DNA of 64,000 bases from Rosa chinensis (taxonomy: Eukaryota > Streptophyta > Magnoliopsida > Rosales > Rosaceae), in NCBI RefSeq assembly GCF_002994745.2, contig NC_037093.1:50944384-51008383 (forward strand). Direction: 5' to 3'. This document shows positions 1-11,457 of this stretch, piece by piece. A program made the translations under genes and the position numbers. The first letter of the stretch is position 1. The number at the start of each line of letters is the position of its first letter. The notes under the pieces are model-generated. The model searched no databases. It was not told where the DNA came from and saw nothing but the letters and a program-made list of their open reading frames with translations.

Positions 1-233
1 CCTCGAGGTGGGAACATCCATTTCAGCGCCGCTCTTCTAATGGTTCTGTTAGGAGTCTTCAGTGGGTGGAGGCGTTGGTACTCAGCCAATAAATGCATGG
101 CCCAACTGACTGCATGGATGGGATTAAAGGACCCCCCATTCCACAACAATTTATTTCTTTCAGACCAAATGGTCCAAAGAAGCAGAAAGAACACATCTAA
201 CCAAATACTTCTTAAAACAATACACTAAGCCAC
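1..233. other. unassigned left edge
   Basis: I recognise no gene here. A 62-codon open frame exists on the + strand, but it has no recognisable domain and may be the cut end of something to the left. Ends at the target-site TAA of the next element. Confidence 0.3.
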
Positions 234-236
234 TAA

Positions 237-950
237 GGGCATCTTTGGCAGACTCTCTATTGTTGCTCCTTAGCTATTTTGGAGAGCATGTTTAGCTTTT
301 TATCTATTTTAGCAGCTGCACCAGACTCCTAAGTGGTTATCTATTATAACTTTTAGCTATCTCGCTCTTAAATATAGAGAGCGGGATGAGGTTCTCTATA
401 ATTTAAAACATTCATTTTAAGTTATTTTATGTAATTTATAAATACATTTAAACTATTTAATATTCATTTAAAAAATAATATAAATTCAAAACTAGTTAAA
501 ATAGAGAGCATTGATGCAGACGTAATTCTAAAGTGGCTAGCTAAAATTTGACTAAAAAATAACTAGCATTGCTAAATATGCTCTTAGCAGACTCTCTATT
601 TTGATCCCTTAGCTATTTTGGAGAGCATGTTTAGCTTTTTTTATATTTTAACAGCTGCACCAGACTCCTAAGTGACTTTCCATTATAACTTTTAGTTATT
701 TCGCCTTCACAAAAATAAAGAGCGAGATGAGACTCTCTATAATTTATAACATTCCTTTTGAGTTATTTTATGTAATTTTTAAATACATTTAAACTATGTA
801 ACCTTCCTTTAAAAAATAATATGAATTCAAAACTAGCTATAATAGAGAGCATTGATGCAGATGTATTTATATTGTGGATAGCCAAAATGACTTTTTAGCT
901 ACTATGACTAAAATTTGACTAAAAAATGGCTAGTATTGCTAAAGATGCTC
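237..950. mobile_element. dimeric Tourist-like (PIF/Harbinger-type) MITE
   Basis: Two head-to-tail copies of a ~350-bp AT-rich unit, split near 584/585. Both units carry the same core (CAGACTCTCTATT, then GGAGAGCATGTTTAGC, then CAGCTGCACCAGACTCC). The outer ends form an imperfect terminal inverted repeat, GGGCATCTTTGGCA on the left and TGCTAAAGATGCTC on the right. The ends are flanked by the trinucleotide TAA at 234-236 and 951-953, as expected for Harbinger-type insertion. There is no coding capacity. The right end of a related copy recurs at about 14,145-14,215, upstream of the second TNL, so the element predates the TNL duplication. Family assignment rests only on TIR and target-site style. 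Confidence 0.7.
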
Positions 951-953
951 TAA

Positions 954-1737
954 GGTAAGCAAAATATTGTATATATAAAAAATCATTAAATAATTATAAA
1001 AATGAACTTGATCATTAACGAATCAGATCAACCTAAATCCGTGTTTGATCTATTAATCCGTTTACCAGATCGGATTACTGATTAACGTATCTGTACCATT
1101 ATCATATCAACAAATCAAATTTTCAATTCAAACAAAATTCAGTCTATTATTCTATTAACCTGATCTAACATTCAATCCGGATCAAAATTCAGTCTATTAT
1201 TCTATTAACCTGATCTAACATTCAATCCGGATCAAAATTCAGCCTATCGACATGGTGTAATATTCCATCTCCCGAAATTGTCACTTTTTCAAATACTCGT
1301 GACTCATGCGGGCCCCATCATTTTATCCTGGGGTCCAGATTCAGGCTTCTATTCATCTTTCCAAGTCTTTTCTAGTTTGCTTCTCTGCAAGTCCTCCACT
1401 AGTTCGCCGGAAGTGCTCGAGTGACTTCCTCGTCAATATCTAACGATTTCCCTTCAGCGCGTTTCTGCATCGATCATTTGTTATTGGAAAAGAAACATAC
1501 TCATGTCGGTCGGGAGTGGTTGATCATCTGGAATATCCGAACCTCTCAGATTGACTTCCCTGCCATACCCTCTCGATCTCTTGCTACCAAGCCAGCAGAT
1601 CAAGGCTCCACTGCAGCTTCTCTAAAGATCTCTTGCATCGATTCTGAGGTGTGTTTTTCTCTCATTTGTAATAGTTTAATATCTCTGCAACTAACTGATT
1701 TTGAATATGGATATAGTCCAGATTGCAGGGAGTATAT
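954..1737 (+). promoter_or_regulatory. promoter and 5' UTR of TNL-A (duplicated block)
   Basis: AT-rich upstream block that is nearly the same as 14,216-14,959 in front of TNL-B and as 11,121-11,453. A 50-bp unit is tandemly doubled at about 1,138-1,237; the TNL-B copy has it once. The 5' UTR appears to contain a short intron (donor at 1,649, acceptor AG at 1,727-1,728) that ends just before the start codon. No individual regulatory site can be defended beyond the conservation between copies. Confidence 0.6.
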
Positions 1738-1878
1738 ATGGCGGCTTCTTCCTCTTCCACTGCTGTTATCCCCCACCGAGGAAAGCACGACGTGTTTCTG
1801 AGTTTCCGAGGCGAGGACACCCGCGACGGTTTCACCAGTCATCTTCATGCTGCTTTACTCCGGAGTAAAATCGAAACC

Positions 1879-2056
1879 TGTTGTAGGAGAATAGAATTGT
1901 GTGTTATCATTGATAATAGGAGCCCTTTAAATAGGGAGTTACAAGGTACCCAAAAGGTAATAGAATCCAATTACAATTGAATACCTAAAACACATTCCTA
2001 TTACAACTTTAAACCCTAGTTTGTAGAGGCACACATTATGTCGATATCCTTCAACA
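1879..2056 (-). repeat. Copia LTR, left copy (3' LTR of the element)
   Basis: 178 bp, reading TGTTGTAGGAG to TCCTTCAACA on the + strand. By eye it has no difference from the copy at 7,617-7,794. Preceded by target duplication AAACC. Confidence 0.93.
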
Positions 2057-5000
2057 CTCCCCCTTGTGCCGCTCAAACTTGGTGATGACGCTTTGATTGT
2101 TGCCTCGTTAAAAACCTTGCCAGGTAACAAAAACCCTGTGGGACAAAAATAACCCTGGTCGAAGGACAAAAAGAGCACAACACGTCCTTCACTCTTCGAG
2201 ATCGAACATGTAGACATCATGCCTCCCCCTGATGTCAATATCTCCCCCTGATTGCTACAATCATGGGAGTTCGGATAACTTTCTCAATCCGATGCTCTTC
2301 ACATGTTTCTCGAATGTGGATTTTGGTAACGACTTAGTAAATAAATCCGCTACATTATCCTCTGATCGGATTTGGTTCACTTCAGTATTTAGAAGTGCAT
2401 GTTGTCATTTTGATAGAGGGGAGGAGGAGCACGGAAGGTGGCATTTTGCCTTGTGGGATCCGATCCTACACTTCCGTCATCTCTTTTCTCTGTAGGGGTA
2501 GAACAAGCCCATATCAATCGTACCTCTCAAATATCGAAAGATTGTCTTTATACCATTCTAATGAAGTTGCGTTGGCGCGGGGCTATATCTAGCCAACAAG
2601 TTCATAATAATTGAGGTGTCCGGTCTTGTATTGTGCTAAGTACAATAATGCGCCTATTGTACATAAATAAGCACTTCTGCTATTAACACGTCTTCGTCAT
2701 CATCCCTGGGACGAAACGGATCCCTTTTAGGGCCAAGACTACGGACGACCATGGGAGTGCATTTTTGACTTTATCAAAATGCCTAAGCATCTATTGACAC
2801 GGTATACAAGTTCTGAATCTAGACAAAACCGTGTTCTCCCAAGGTCATTCCTCTCAAACTCTGATTTCAGGTGTTCAGCGGTTTCCCTTAACTCTCAAGG
2901 GTTCCAATTATGTTTATCAACATAAACCGCGACAATTGCAAATCCGGAACTTGTCATGGAAACGCGTGGGCATAGTTCATCATATCCCTTCCCAATCAAG
3001 TAGTCATTTTAGTGAGCATTTCAACCTCGTTGCAAATGCGCTCCGTGGTCTAGAGCCACTTGACTTGGGTAAATAAAGTCCACAAGAACCTTCATTATAT
3101 TCCGTATCTAGATCCCCATAGAGATACGTAGTGACCACATTCGTAAGCTGCATGTTCAGTTATTTGGAAACTACCAAACTGACAAGGTAGTGGAGTGCAA
3201 TGACATCCATTACGAGAGAATATGTCTTCTCGTAGTCGATTCCAGGGCGTTGTGAGAAACCTTGCGCCATAAGGTGAGATTGCCATCTCTTTTTCTCATC
3301 ACGCTATCTAACGAAGACCTATTAATGTCAATAGGTTTTATGTTAGGAGGTGTTGGCATCTCAGGCCCGAAATCATTCCTCTTCGTTAGTGAATCCAATT
3401 CAACCTGGATCGCATCTTTCCATTTAGGCCAAGTTTCTCTACGTTGGCATTCTTCAACGGAGTAAGGTTCGATGTCATTGGTCTAAATAATTCCACGTCC
3501 TCATGTACACTAGTGTAGTTCGTAGAGATCTCTATATTCTTAGGAATTGGTTCTAACATTGAGGCGTCCCCCAACGATGTCTCTTGGACATAACCACAAT
3601 CCAAAATATTCTCATGAGACGGATTTTGAGTATCAATGATCAATGGATCAAGTTGTGCCAAACTCGCTCTCTTCTTAGGGCGAGAATCCATCGAACCTAT
3701 GGGTCTCCTACTCTCTCTAGCGGAACCCATGGCCTATGACGCCATTATGCCACTTTTGTGGCGTCACCATACTACCATCCATGGTAGTGGTGCAGTACCC
3801 ATCTTCTCTGGGTGGCACCATGTCCTCTTGTGGGGACATCAATCCTTGCAGGCATGTTTGCAGCATGTGTATGTGATCTCGTCACTTTTAGGGGATCAAG
3901 ATGAGACATAGTGGGGACAGATCACGACAATTCCTGTCGTTCCTGTTGAACATTGATGTTCTAATCTCCCCCTAACGATGGGAAGACTGTCTCATCAAAG
4001 TGACAATTCGCAAATCCAGCGAAATAGAGATCGCCTGTCAAGGGTTCTACATAGCGGACTTATAGTTGGAGACTCATGTCCAACAAATATATATATGCAT
4101 TCGTTGCAATGACTCATGTTGATGCGCTGTGGCGACGCAATTGGCACATGAACTGCACACTCACATATGCATAAATACGAGATATTAAACTCGAACCCAG
4201 TCACTAGCTGTAACGCAAATAAAAGTTGAGTGGCTGCTATGAGTTGTAGACGAATTAGCATAGCTGCATGCGTTATTGCATAACCCAAGCGGAAATATTG
4301 GTGCGCATTACCAATGTCCGGGCTACCATTGTAGTCGTTTAATGGTGGCTTTTCCGCGAGACCAATTGGGTGTGTACATGGGAATATGATACTTGATATC
4401 AATACCCAATGATATGCAATAGTCATCGAAAACTGTCGATGTAAACTCTCTAGCATTATCAAGTCAAATTGACTGAATGGGATGATCTGGGTAGTGAGCC
4501 CGTAGCCATATGTTATGTGCTAGGAGTGTAGTATAAGCAGCATTACGAGTGGATAATGGCACAACACGTGAACAGCGTGTTTGCGTATCAACCAACACCA
4601 TAAAACATCTATATGGTCCGCAAGTAATCCATAGAATTCCTTTAGATTCTTTGTGAGAATGGAATTATTTCCTCAATCTCCTTTGCATAGGATGGTCTCA
4701 ATCCTAAATAACAGGCTTTACAGAACGAAATATGGGCTTTATAATCAACCAATGGAGGTTTTGGTTAAGCCATAATGTCACAATAGACTTGAGAAGTAGA
4801 GAGAGGAGTTTATGGCGTCAATGCCATGTATTTGCCGCAGGGGGTAGGCGGCACCGGCCATGTATGGCCTGTCTTTGCACAATCATGGCGCCATGAGGCG
4901 CATGTGCAGCTCCTCGAACCAATTCTTGGTTCTTACTTTTCTTCATTCTGAAAATGGATGTCCGTGTAAAGTCTTTAATACACGGATCATCATGTCAAAG

Positions 5001-6428
5001 CCTATATGTGCCAAGATCTCATAAGTCGTTTCTCATGACATAGTTGGATTCAATAACTCAAATAGTGGTTGCATACAACCCACTAGAGCGACACATAAGT
5101 TTCTCTAATACTCATTTATGTTCGTAGTCATTAGAGGTGATGCAAAGGAACTCTGTCCATTCTTGTAATGTGTTTCCACATGAAAATCATTGGCTCTTAT
5201 ATAATAAAGTTCAAATTAAGGTATGTCCAAGACATTAAAGAATAGACACTTTATTAATAGCCAATGATTACATCAAAGTTTCTTGATCAAATCTAATCCA
5301 AATAAAATGAAATGTAGACAAATTGTAGTCACTCAATCCTTTTGGTAATTCCAATCAAATATGACCAGGGAAGTAGAGAGAGATGTCGGTGGAGCGAGGC
5401 TCTCTCAAGTACCACTAATCTCAATTACTTTCCTAGACATCATATTCTAGTGAGAAAGAGTTCAAACCAAATGTCATTTATTCATTAAGGCACAATTGCC
5501 ATTACATAATTCTTGGAAAATGAAAGACTATTTAATCAAAATCTGCGGCATCAACATTGTTGTTTTCCTCGCTAGATTTGAAGTCCGTAATGATGAGATT
5601 GACATCATTGTCATCTCCATCATCTCCTTCGGCTGCGAGATGAGCCTCATGCTTTCTCATATCTTTTATACACTTTGTATTATGCAGCTTTTGTTTTGTC
5701 ACTCGCATTTTAGTGCTTAAACCAATGCTCTGAAGATCCATATCTATAGCATTACCTCACCCATTAATTGAGATGCACCTTGTGCATTTGGACATCCTCC
5801 ATGGATCCCACGTTGGCCAATGTTGCCACGTGTCTACGTATCTCGAGGTTTTCCTTCCTTTGTAGGGCGGTTTGTATGGACCCACAAGTCCATTTTGTTA
5901 TCCTCTAACTTTTAGGGTTCCGCTCCTTGCGCCCTTTTTTCGGTGCGCTATTATAATTTGCCTCGTGAACACTCTTAGTTCCAACGGGCCTTTGAATTAT
6001 GGTTTTTCACAAGTATGTTGTCAACTTACTCAGTAAATGACATAAGTTGATGAAACCTCGTAATCCATCTAGCATTGCACACAAGCCTAGTGCTGAGACG
6101 GGGAAGGTTGAGAGGATTTCTCAATTAATTCATAGTCTGTGAGCTCTACTCCACAGAATCTCATTAGTAGTGAGGTGATTCTTGACGTTATTTATCCATC
6201 GGTGATAACAAATGTCAATTGAATCCGGTTTAGTGAAGTCGGGTTTTTGCATGTTTGCATTCGACATTCAAAGATGAAGGAGAACAAATTAGTTTCGGAG
6301 TAAAAACTTCCACGACAACTAATATAAGGTTTCCGAGCCTTAATGCTACCAAGAAACCGATTTCCAAGAATATTTAGATTTTGACCGAAACATTAATGTT
6401 TTAATATGGTCACAGTTTGATGCTTACG

Positions 6429-6542
6429 GACGCTCTTAGTCCGAATATTATGAACACTCTTAGTTCATTGATTACGAACGCTCTTAGTTCGTTTATTATG
6501 AACACTCTTAGTTCATTGATTACGAACGCTCTTAGTTCGTTT
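6429..6542. repeat. short tandem repeats with palindromic units in the Copia leader
   Basis: About 40-bp units alternate GAACACTCTTAGTTCA and GAACGCTCTTAGTTCG, separated by ATTAT or TTGATTAC. Each unit is partly self-complementary at its ends (GAAC/GTTC), so transcripts could fold into serial hairpins. Lies in the 5' (right) part of the Copia element. Confidence 0.75.
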
Positions 6543-7616
6543 TAGCGTGAATCCCCACAATTCCGCTTATCAATTAATCGAACCTATGTTCGTATTTTTC
6601 AAAACCTGCAGCAAATAATAGAATTTAAAAGACAAAAAATGCAGGAACTTTAATCGTAAAAACTTACTTGGCAATTTGAAGGTTTGCTTCACAATTCTTT
6701 ATACACGCGCGTGTTGATGCAGGCGTGTAGCTAAATTTGGATTGCCGGAATATGGTCGGAAATTGGCGGTTGGTAGGTTGCCCTTCTCCCTCCTTTTTTT
6801 CTTTTCTTTATTTATTTTCTTTCCGGGCCCAGCCCTTCTCCCCCTTTTTTCTTTCTTCCTTTTCTGTTTTTTTTTTCGGGCCAAGCCCTTCTCCCCCTCT
6901 TTTTTTTCTCTGGGCCGGCCGGGTCCCCTTTTCTTTTCCTTTTTTTTCTTTCTTCTTTCTTTTTTCTTCGGTCTTCTTCTTCTTTCTTTCTGAGTTTCTT
7001 CTGGTTCTTCTCCCTCTTTCCTTTTTTCTTCTTCTTTTCTTTCTTGTCTTCTTTTCTTCTTGTTTTCTGGTTCTTGCTTGTGCGCGTGTGGGCAGCACCG
7101 GCTGTGCGGGGCTGTGCTGCAAGGCTCGGAGGCTGGCTGGGGTAGCAGTTCTGCACGGGTAGGCTGCGCCGGTGGGCGGTGGGTCGTGGCTGGAGGGCAC
7201 TAGGCCGAAGCAGCGACAGGATGGTGATCGATCGGGCTAAGCTAGGAGCGGCTGGGCAGCGCGGGCTTGCAAGTAGGCCGGTGGGCTGGTGAGCGGCAAG
7301 AGCAGCGGAAGGCTGCTGTGGTTTGCGGCAAGGAGGGCTGCAGCAGGTGGGCTGGAAGCTGCAGGGGAGGATTGCAGGCTCTGCAGGAGGCCGCTGCGGG
7401 GACGTTGCTGCTGCGCAGGAGGCTAGCACGCGCTAGGTGCAGGGCTGCAGGGGGCAGCAAAGCTGGGCGTAGTGCTAGGTGGACTGTATGGGTAGCAGCT
7501 GTGCGTTGGGGAGGCTAGGGTTTTCGGTAGGAGGCTGCAAAGCTTGCGGCAGATTTGGTTTTTAATATTTTTCTTTTTTTTTCTTTTGGGCTAGGTTAGA
7601 ACTCGTGCTGATAACG

Positions 7617-7794
7617 TGTTGTAGGAGAATAGAATTGTGTGTTATCATTGATAATAGGAGCCCTTTAAATAGGGAGTTACAAGGTACCCAAAAGGTAATA
7701 GAATCCAATTACAATTGAATACCTAAAACACATTCCTATTACAACTTTAAACCCTAGTTTGTAGAGGCACACATTATGTCGATATCCTTCAACA
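7617..7794 (-). repeat. Copia LTR, right copy (5' LTR of the element)
   Basis: 178 bp, matching the left LTR throughout. On the + strand it contains an ATG (7,776) in frame with the remaining TIR codons, so a transcript starting in or before it could encode a TIR lacking its first ~47 residues. Confidence 0.93.
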
Positions 7795-10700
7795 AAACCT
7801 ACATAGATAACAGACTCGAGAGAGGAGACGAAATCGGTCCCGCACTTGTCAAAGCAATAGAGGAATCAGAGCTCTCGGTAATCATTTTCTCGGAGAATTA
7901 TGCCTCTTCTACATGGTGCTTGGATGAGCTTGTGCATATACTCGAATGCAAGAAGAAATATGGATTCTCTGTTATACCTGTTTTCTACCACGTAGATCCA
8001 TCACATGTGCGGAGACAGGAGGAGAGTTATGCAGCTGCGTTTGCTCAACTTGAACAACGTTTCGAGGATAAGGTGGAGATGGTGCGCCGGTGGAGGGATG
8101 CTTTGACAACTGCTGCAAATCTGTCTGGGTTTGATTCTCACAAAATAAGGTATGTCGCTGACTGTTTGTTTCTTGTTTTGATTTCTAGTACTTGGAGCTC
8201 ATTTAGGTATACTTATTTGAATAATGCTCGTCTTTCTTCTATATATATGCCAGGCCTGAGTCCAAGTTAGTTGAGGATATTGTTAAAGCTATTTTAGTGA
8301 AATTGAATCGTGGATCATCCAGTGTTTTGAAGGGCCTGGTAGGGATGAAAAGCCGCGTTCGGGAAGTTGAAAGGTTGATGTGTTTGGACTCTCTAGATGT
8401 CAGGACTGTAGGCATATGGGGTATGGGTGGTGTAGGTAAGACCACCCTTGCTCGTGCTGTATTTGACCATCTCTCTTTGGAATTTGAAGCTTGTTGCTTT
8501 ATTGGAGATATTAGGGAAGCATCAGAGACTAGTCATGGACTTAATCAGTTGCAAAAGGAGCTTCTTCGTATTTTGTTAGACGAAGAAAATCTGAATATGG
8601 GCACTATATCTGCAAGTTCAACTCTTGATAGACGGAGGCTCCGCCGTAAAAAGGTCCTCATTGTTCTTGATGATGTGAATGATCCAAGGCAACTGAATGT
8701 TTTAGTTGGAGATGATGCTCAGTTTGGTCCTGGAAGTAGAATCCTTATAACAACCAGATATATGCAACCACTTAAGACTGGAGGAGCAGATGAGATATAC
8801 AAAGTTGAGCAATTAAATGAAGATGAAGCCCTTCAGCTTTTTCATGTAAATGCTTTCAAAGATATGTGTCCTACATCTGAATATACAGATTTGCCAAGAA
8901 TGGTGATAAGTTATGCTGATGGCATTCCGTTGGCTCTTAAGGTTTTGGGTTCCCTATTGCACTCCAAGAGAAAAAGAGAATGGGAGAGTGAATTGATTAA
9001 ACTGAAAAAGATTCCCAACAAAGGAATTCAGGATGTGTTGAGAGTAAGTTATGATGGATTAGACGAGGATCAGAAAGGGATATTTCTTGAGATTGCATGT
9101 TTTTATAAAGGGGAGAAGATAGATTATGCAAAAAGAATGTTAGATACTTGTAACTTCTGTGCTGATGCGGGAATTGAAGTTCTGACTGATATGTCTCTCA
9201 TATCAATCAAGAATAACTACCTGTGGATGCATGATTTGATACAAGAAATGGGTCGTGCAATTGTCCGTGAACCTAAGGAGCGTGGAAAACGCAGTAGGTT
9301 GTGGATTGCTGAGGATATCCGTCAAGTATTCAAAAATAATACAGTAAGAGCCAAATTCTTCACTTTCTTAAAGAAAGGCCACATAGGAGTTTTTCCTGCC
9401 TATAAAAATGTTGTTTTTGGTAAGTTTTTTGTATAACTTGTATATACCATGCTTATGTATACTCTGCCATTCATTTGTAGGGAACCGGAACAATTGAAGC
9501 TATATTCCTTGATGTGTCTAAGATTACAAAGCTGCATGTGAGAGGTGCAGCCTTCAAAGACATGCATAATCTAAGATTGCTCAAAATTTATAATTCTGGT
9601 GATGAACTTCCTGAGAAGCGCAGCAAAATGTATCTTCCCGAAGGCCTTTCGTCTCTCCCTGATGCCCTTAGATATCTCTACTGGGATGGATACCCTTTGA
9701 AATCATTGCCATCAGAATTTTGTCGGGACAGTCTTGTTGAGCTTCATATGCCCAATAGCCAAGTTGAGCAACTTTGGACTGAAGACCAGGTACACTATAT
9801 AGTTCTTGTGTTTTAAATGCAGTGAAAAAGTAGATAAGCTAATGTTGACATCTCTCTTTGATTGTCTTGCAACAGAATTTTGGGAAGTTGAGAAGGATAA
9901 ATCTTAGTCATTCCAAGAACCTAACTAAAGTTCCGGATCTCTCTGAGAGTCCGATTGAGAATATAGAACTTCAGAACTGCACAAGTTTAGTTCAAGTTCC
10001 TACGTATTTTCAAACTCTTGACAAGCTTACCTCTCTGAATCTTAGCGGCTGCTCAAGTCTTAAACATCTTCCAGATATGCCAGTGAATATGACAACCTTA
10101 TCTTTACATGGAACTGCAATAGAAGAGTTGCCTGCATCAATTTGGTCCCACAAGAAGCTTGTATCATTAGACCTGATGTACTGTCAAGACCTTAAGAATC
10201 TTCCGAGCAGCACTTGCAATCTGGATTCTCTCCAATTCTTGGTCTTCTTGGCTGCTCAACTCTTGGCAGATTTTCAGAACTTCCCAGGAATATAAGACAT
10301 TTATGTTTGAGTGAGGCAGCAATTGAAGAAGTACCTTCATCAATCAGGTGTGTCTTTGGCCTCGTTTCAATTCAACTGGAACATTGCAAAAAGTTTATGA
10401 GGCTCCCTACCAGCATTTGTAAGTTAAAATCTCTTCAGAGACTTTCTCTCTTTGGTTGCTGTAAATTCAAGGACTTCCCAGAAATCTTGGAGCCTATGGA
10501 GCGTCTGGAGTTTTTAAATTTAAGTAAAACAGCGATTGAAGAGCTACCCATGTCGACTGAAAATCTAGTCGGGCTAAAAATGTTGGAGCTGTCTAACTGC
10601 AAAAACCTTCGGTTTGTTCCAAGCAGCATCTACAAAATTAAATCTGTGGTCCTCGATGGTTGTAGGAAACTCCATTTTTTAAAGTTGGAGCGAGACCTCA

Positions 10701-10949
10701 GTTTCGGCTTCCGAATAATTACAGAAACCTTGGAGCCTATGGAGCGTCTGGAGTTTTTAAATTTAAGTAAAACGTTGGAGCTGTTTAACTGCAAAAACCT
10801 CCGGTTTGTCCCTGGCAAATCAAAAACTGTGGTCCTCGATGGTTGTTGGAAACACAGTTTTTTTAAGTTGGAGCGAGGCCTCAGTTTCCGAGAGCTACCC
10901 AGGTTGACTGAAAATCTAGTCGGGCTAAGAAAGTTGGAGCTGTTTTTGT

Positions 10950-11115
10950 CCCTGACCTCAGAGGATGACTCAGAGGATGATTTTTTGTCGCTGACCTCAG
11001 AGGATGACTCAGAGGATGATTTTTGGATGACTTTTTGTCCCTGACCTCAGAGGATGACTGAAAATCTAGTCGGGCTAAGAAAGTTGGAGCTGTTTTTGTC
11101 CCTGACCTCAGTTTC
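10950..11115 (+). repeat. acidic-coding minisatellite at the 3' end of TNL-A
   Basis: Repeats of a unit built from CCTGACCTCAGAGGATGACT and CAGAGGATGATTTTT. In the open frame they encode a repeated LTSEDDSEDDF-like peptide. A shorter diverged LRR-derived copy follows at 11,054-11,115. The expansion sits at the same gene position as the repeat tail of TNL-B but has an unrelated sequence. Confidence 0.8.
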
Positions 11116-11120
11116 GGCTT

Positions 11121-11457
11121 CCGTTTACCAGATCGGATTACTGATTAACAGATATGTACCATTATCATATCAACAAATCAAATTTTCAATTCAAACTATT
11201 CCAATAACCACAAATCCGGATCAAAATTCGGTCTATTAACCTGATCTAATATTCAATCCGGATAAAAAATTCAGCCTATCGACGTGGTGTAATATTCCAT
11301 CTCCCGAAATTGTCACTTTTTCATGTACTCGTGACTCATGCGGGCCCCATCATTTTATCCTGGGTCCAGATTCAGACTTCTATTCATCTTTCCAAGTCTT
11401 CTCTTGTTTGCTTCTCTGCAAGTCCTCCACTAGCTCGCCGAAAGTGCTCGAGTCACG
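11121..11457 (+). other. promoter/5' UTR fragment of a lost third TNL
   Basis: Starting at the shared trinucleotide CCG (11,121-11,123), the sequence switches from TNL LRR to the cluster promoter (TTTACCAGATCGGATTACTG). It then follows the promoter and 5' UTR of TNL-A/B up to AAAGTGCTCGAGT (11,453), where homology ends. No TIR, NB-ARC or LRR follows. The likely origin is unequal exchange or end-joining that deleted the body of an intermediate TNL copy. Confidence 0.75.

Larger units (their letters stand above)
1879..7794 (-). mobile_element. Ty1/Copia LTR retrotransposon inserted in the TIR exon
   Basis: Complete element structure on the minus strand. It has 178-bp LTRs at both ends (TGTTG...CAACA) and a perfect 5-bp target duplication AAACC at 1,874-1,878 and 7,795-7,799. 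A primer-binding site lies next to the right LTR (complement of 7,601-7,616, containing TTATCAGCACGAG) and a purine tract next to the left LTR (complement of 2,057-2,066). On the minus strand, 2,281-2,375 translates to the Copia RNase H end (VADLFTKSLPKSTFEKHV), 3,386-3,730 to an inter-domain pol segment and 3,995-4,462 to the integrase C-terminal region. These pieces lie in separate frames, so pol is degenerate and the element is probably non-autonomous. The leader side (6,740-7,560) has a pyrimidine-rich tract on the + strand and GC-rich sequence without recognisable domains. Confidence 0.93.
1738..11120 (+). pseudogene. TNL-A: TIR-NBS-LRR resistance gene, disrupted
   Basis: A relic of a TIR-NB-ARC-LRR immune receptor, collinear with TNL-B. 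Exon 1 (TIR) is split into 1,738-1,878 and 7,800-8,149 by a Copia insertion; the two parts sum to 491 nt, exactly the length of TNL-B exon 1. Exon 2 (NB-ARC) is 8,254-9,343, exon 3 is 9,481-9,789 and exon 4 (LRR) starts at 9,876. NB-ARC motifs are intact: P-loop GMGGVGKTT, kinase-2 VLIVLDDV, RNBS-B GSRILITTR, GIPLALKVLGSLL and a canonical MHD in LWMHDL. Exon 4 lacks one A near 10,234 relative to TNL-B, so its frame stops at 10,295 and LRR coding resumes in another frame to 11,044. The 3' part has an internally duplicated LRR segment and an acidic minisatellite, then breaks into promoter sequence at 11,121. Without the insertion and frameshift it would be a normal TNL. Confidence 0.92.

Noticed and set aside
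6699..7518. Several overlapping frames of 60-205 codons on both strands
   Set aside because: They come from a pyrimidine/GC-rich low-complexity tract inside the Copia leader; the peptides are Lys/Arg or Phe/Ser runs with no domain.
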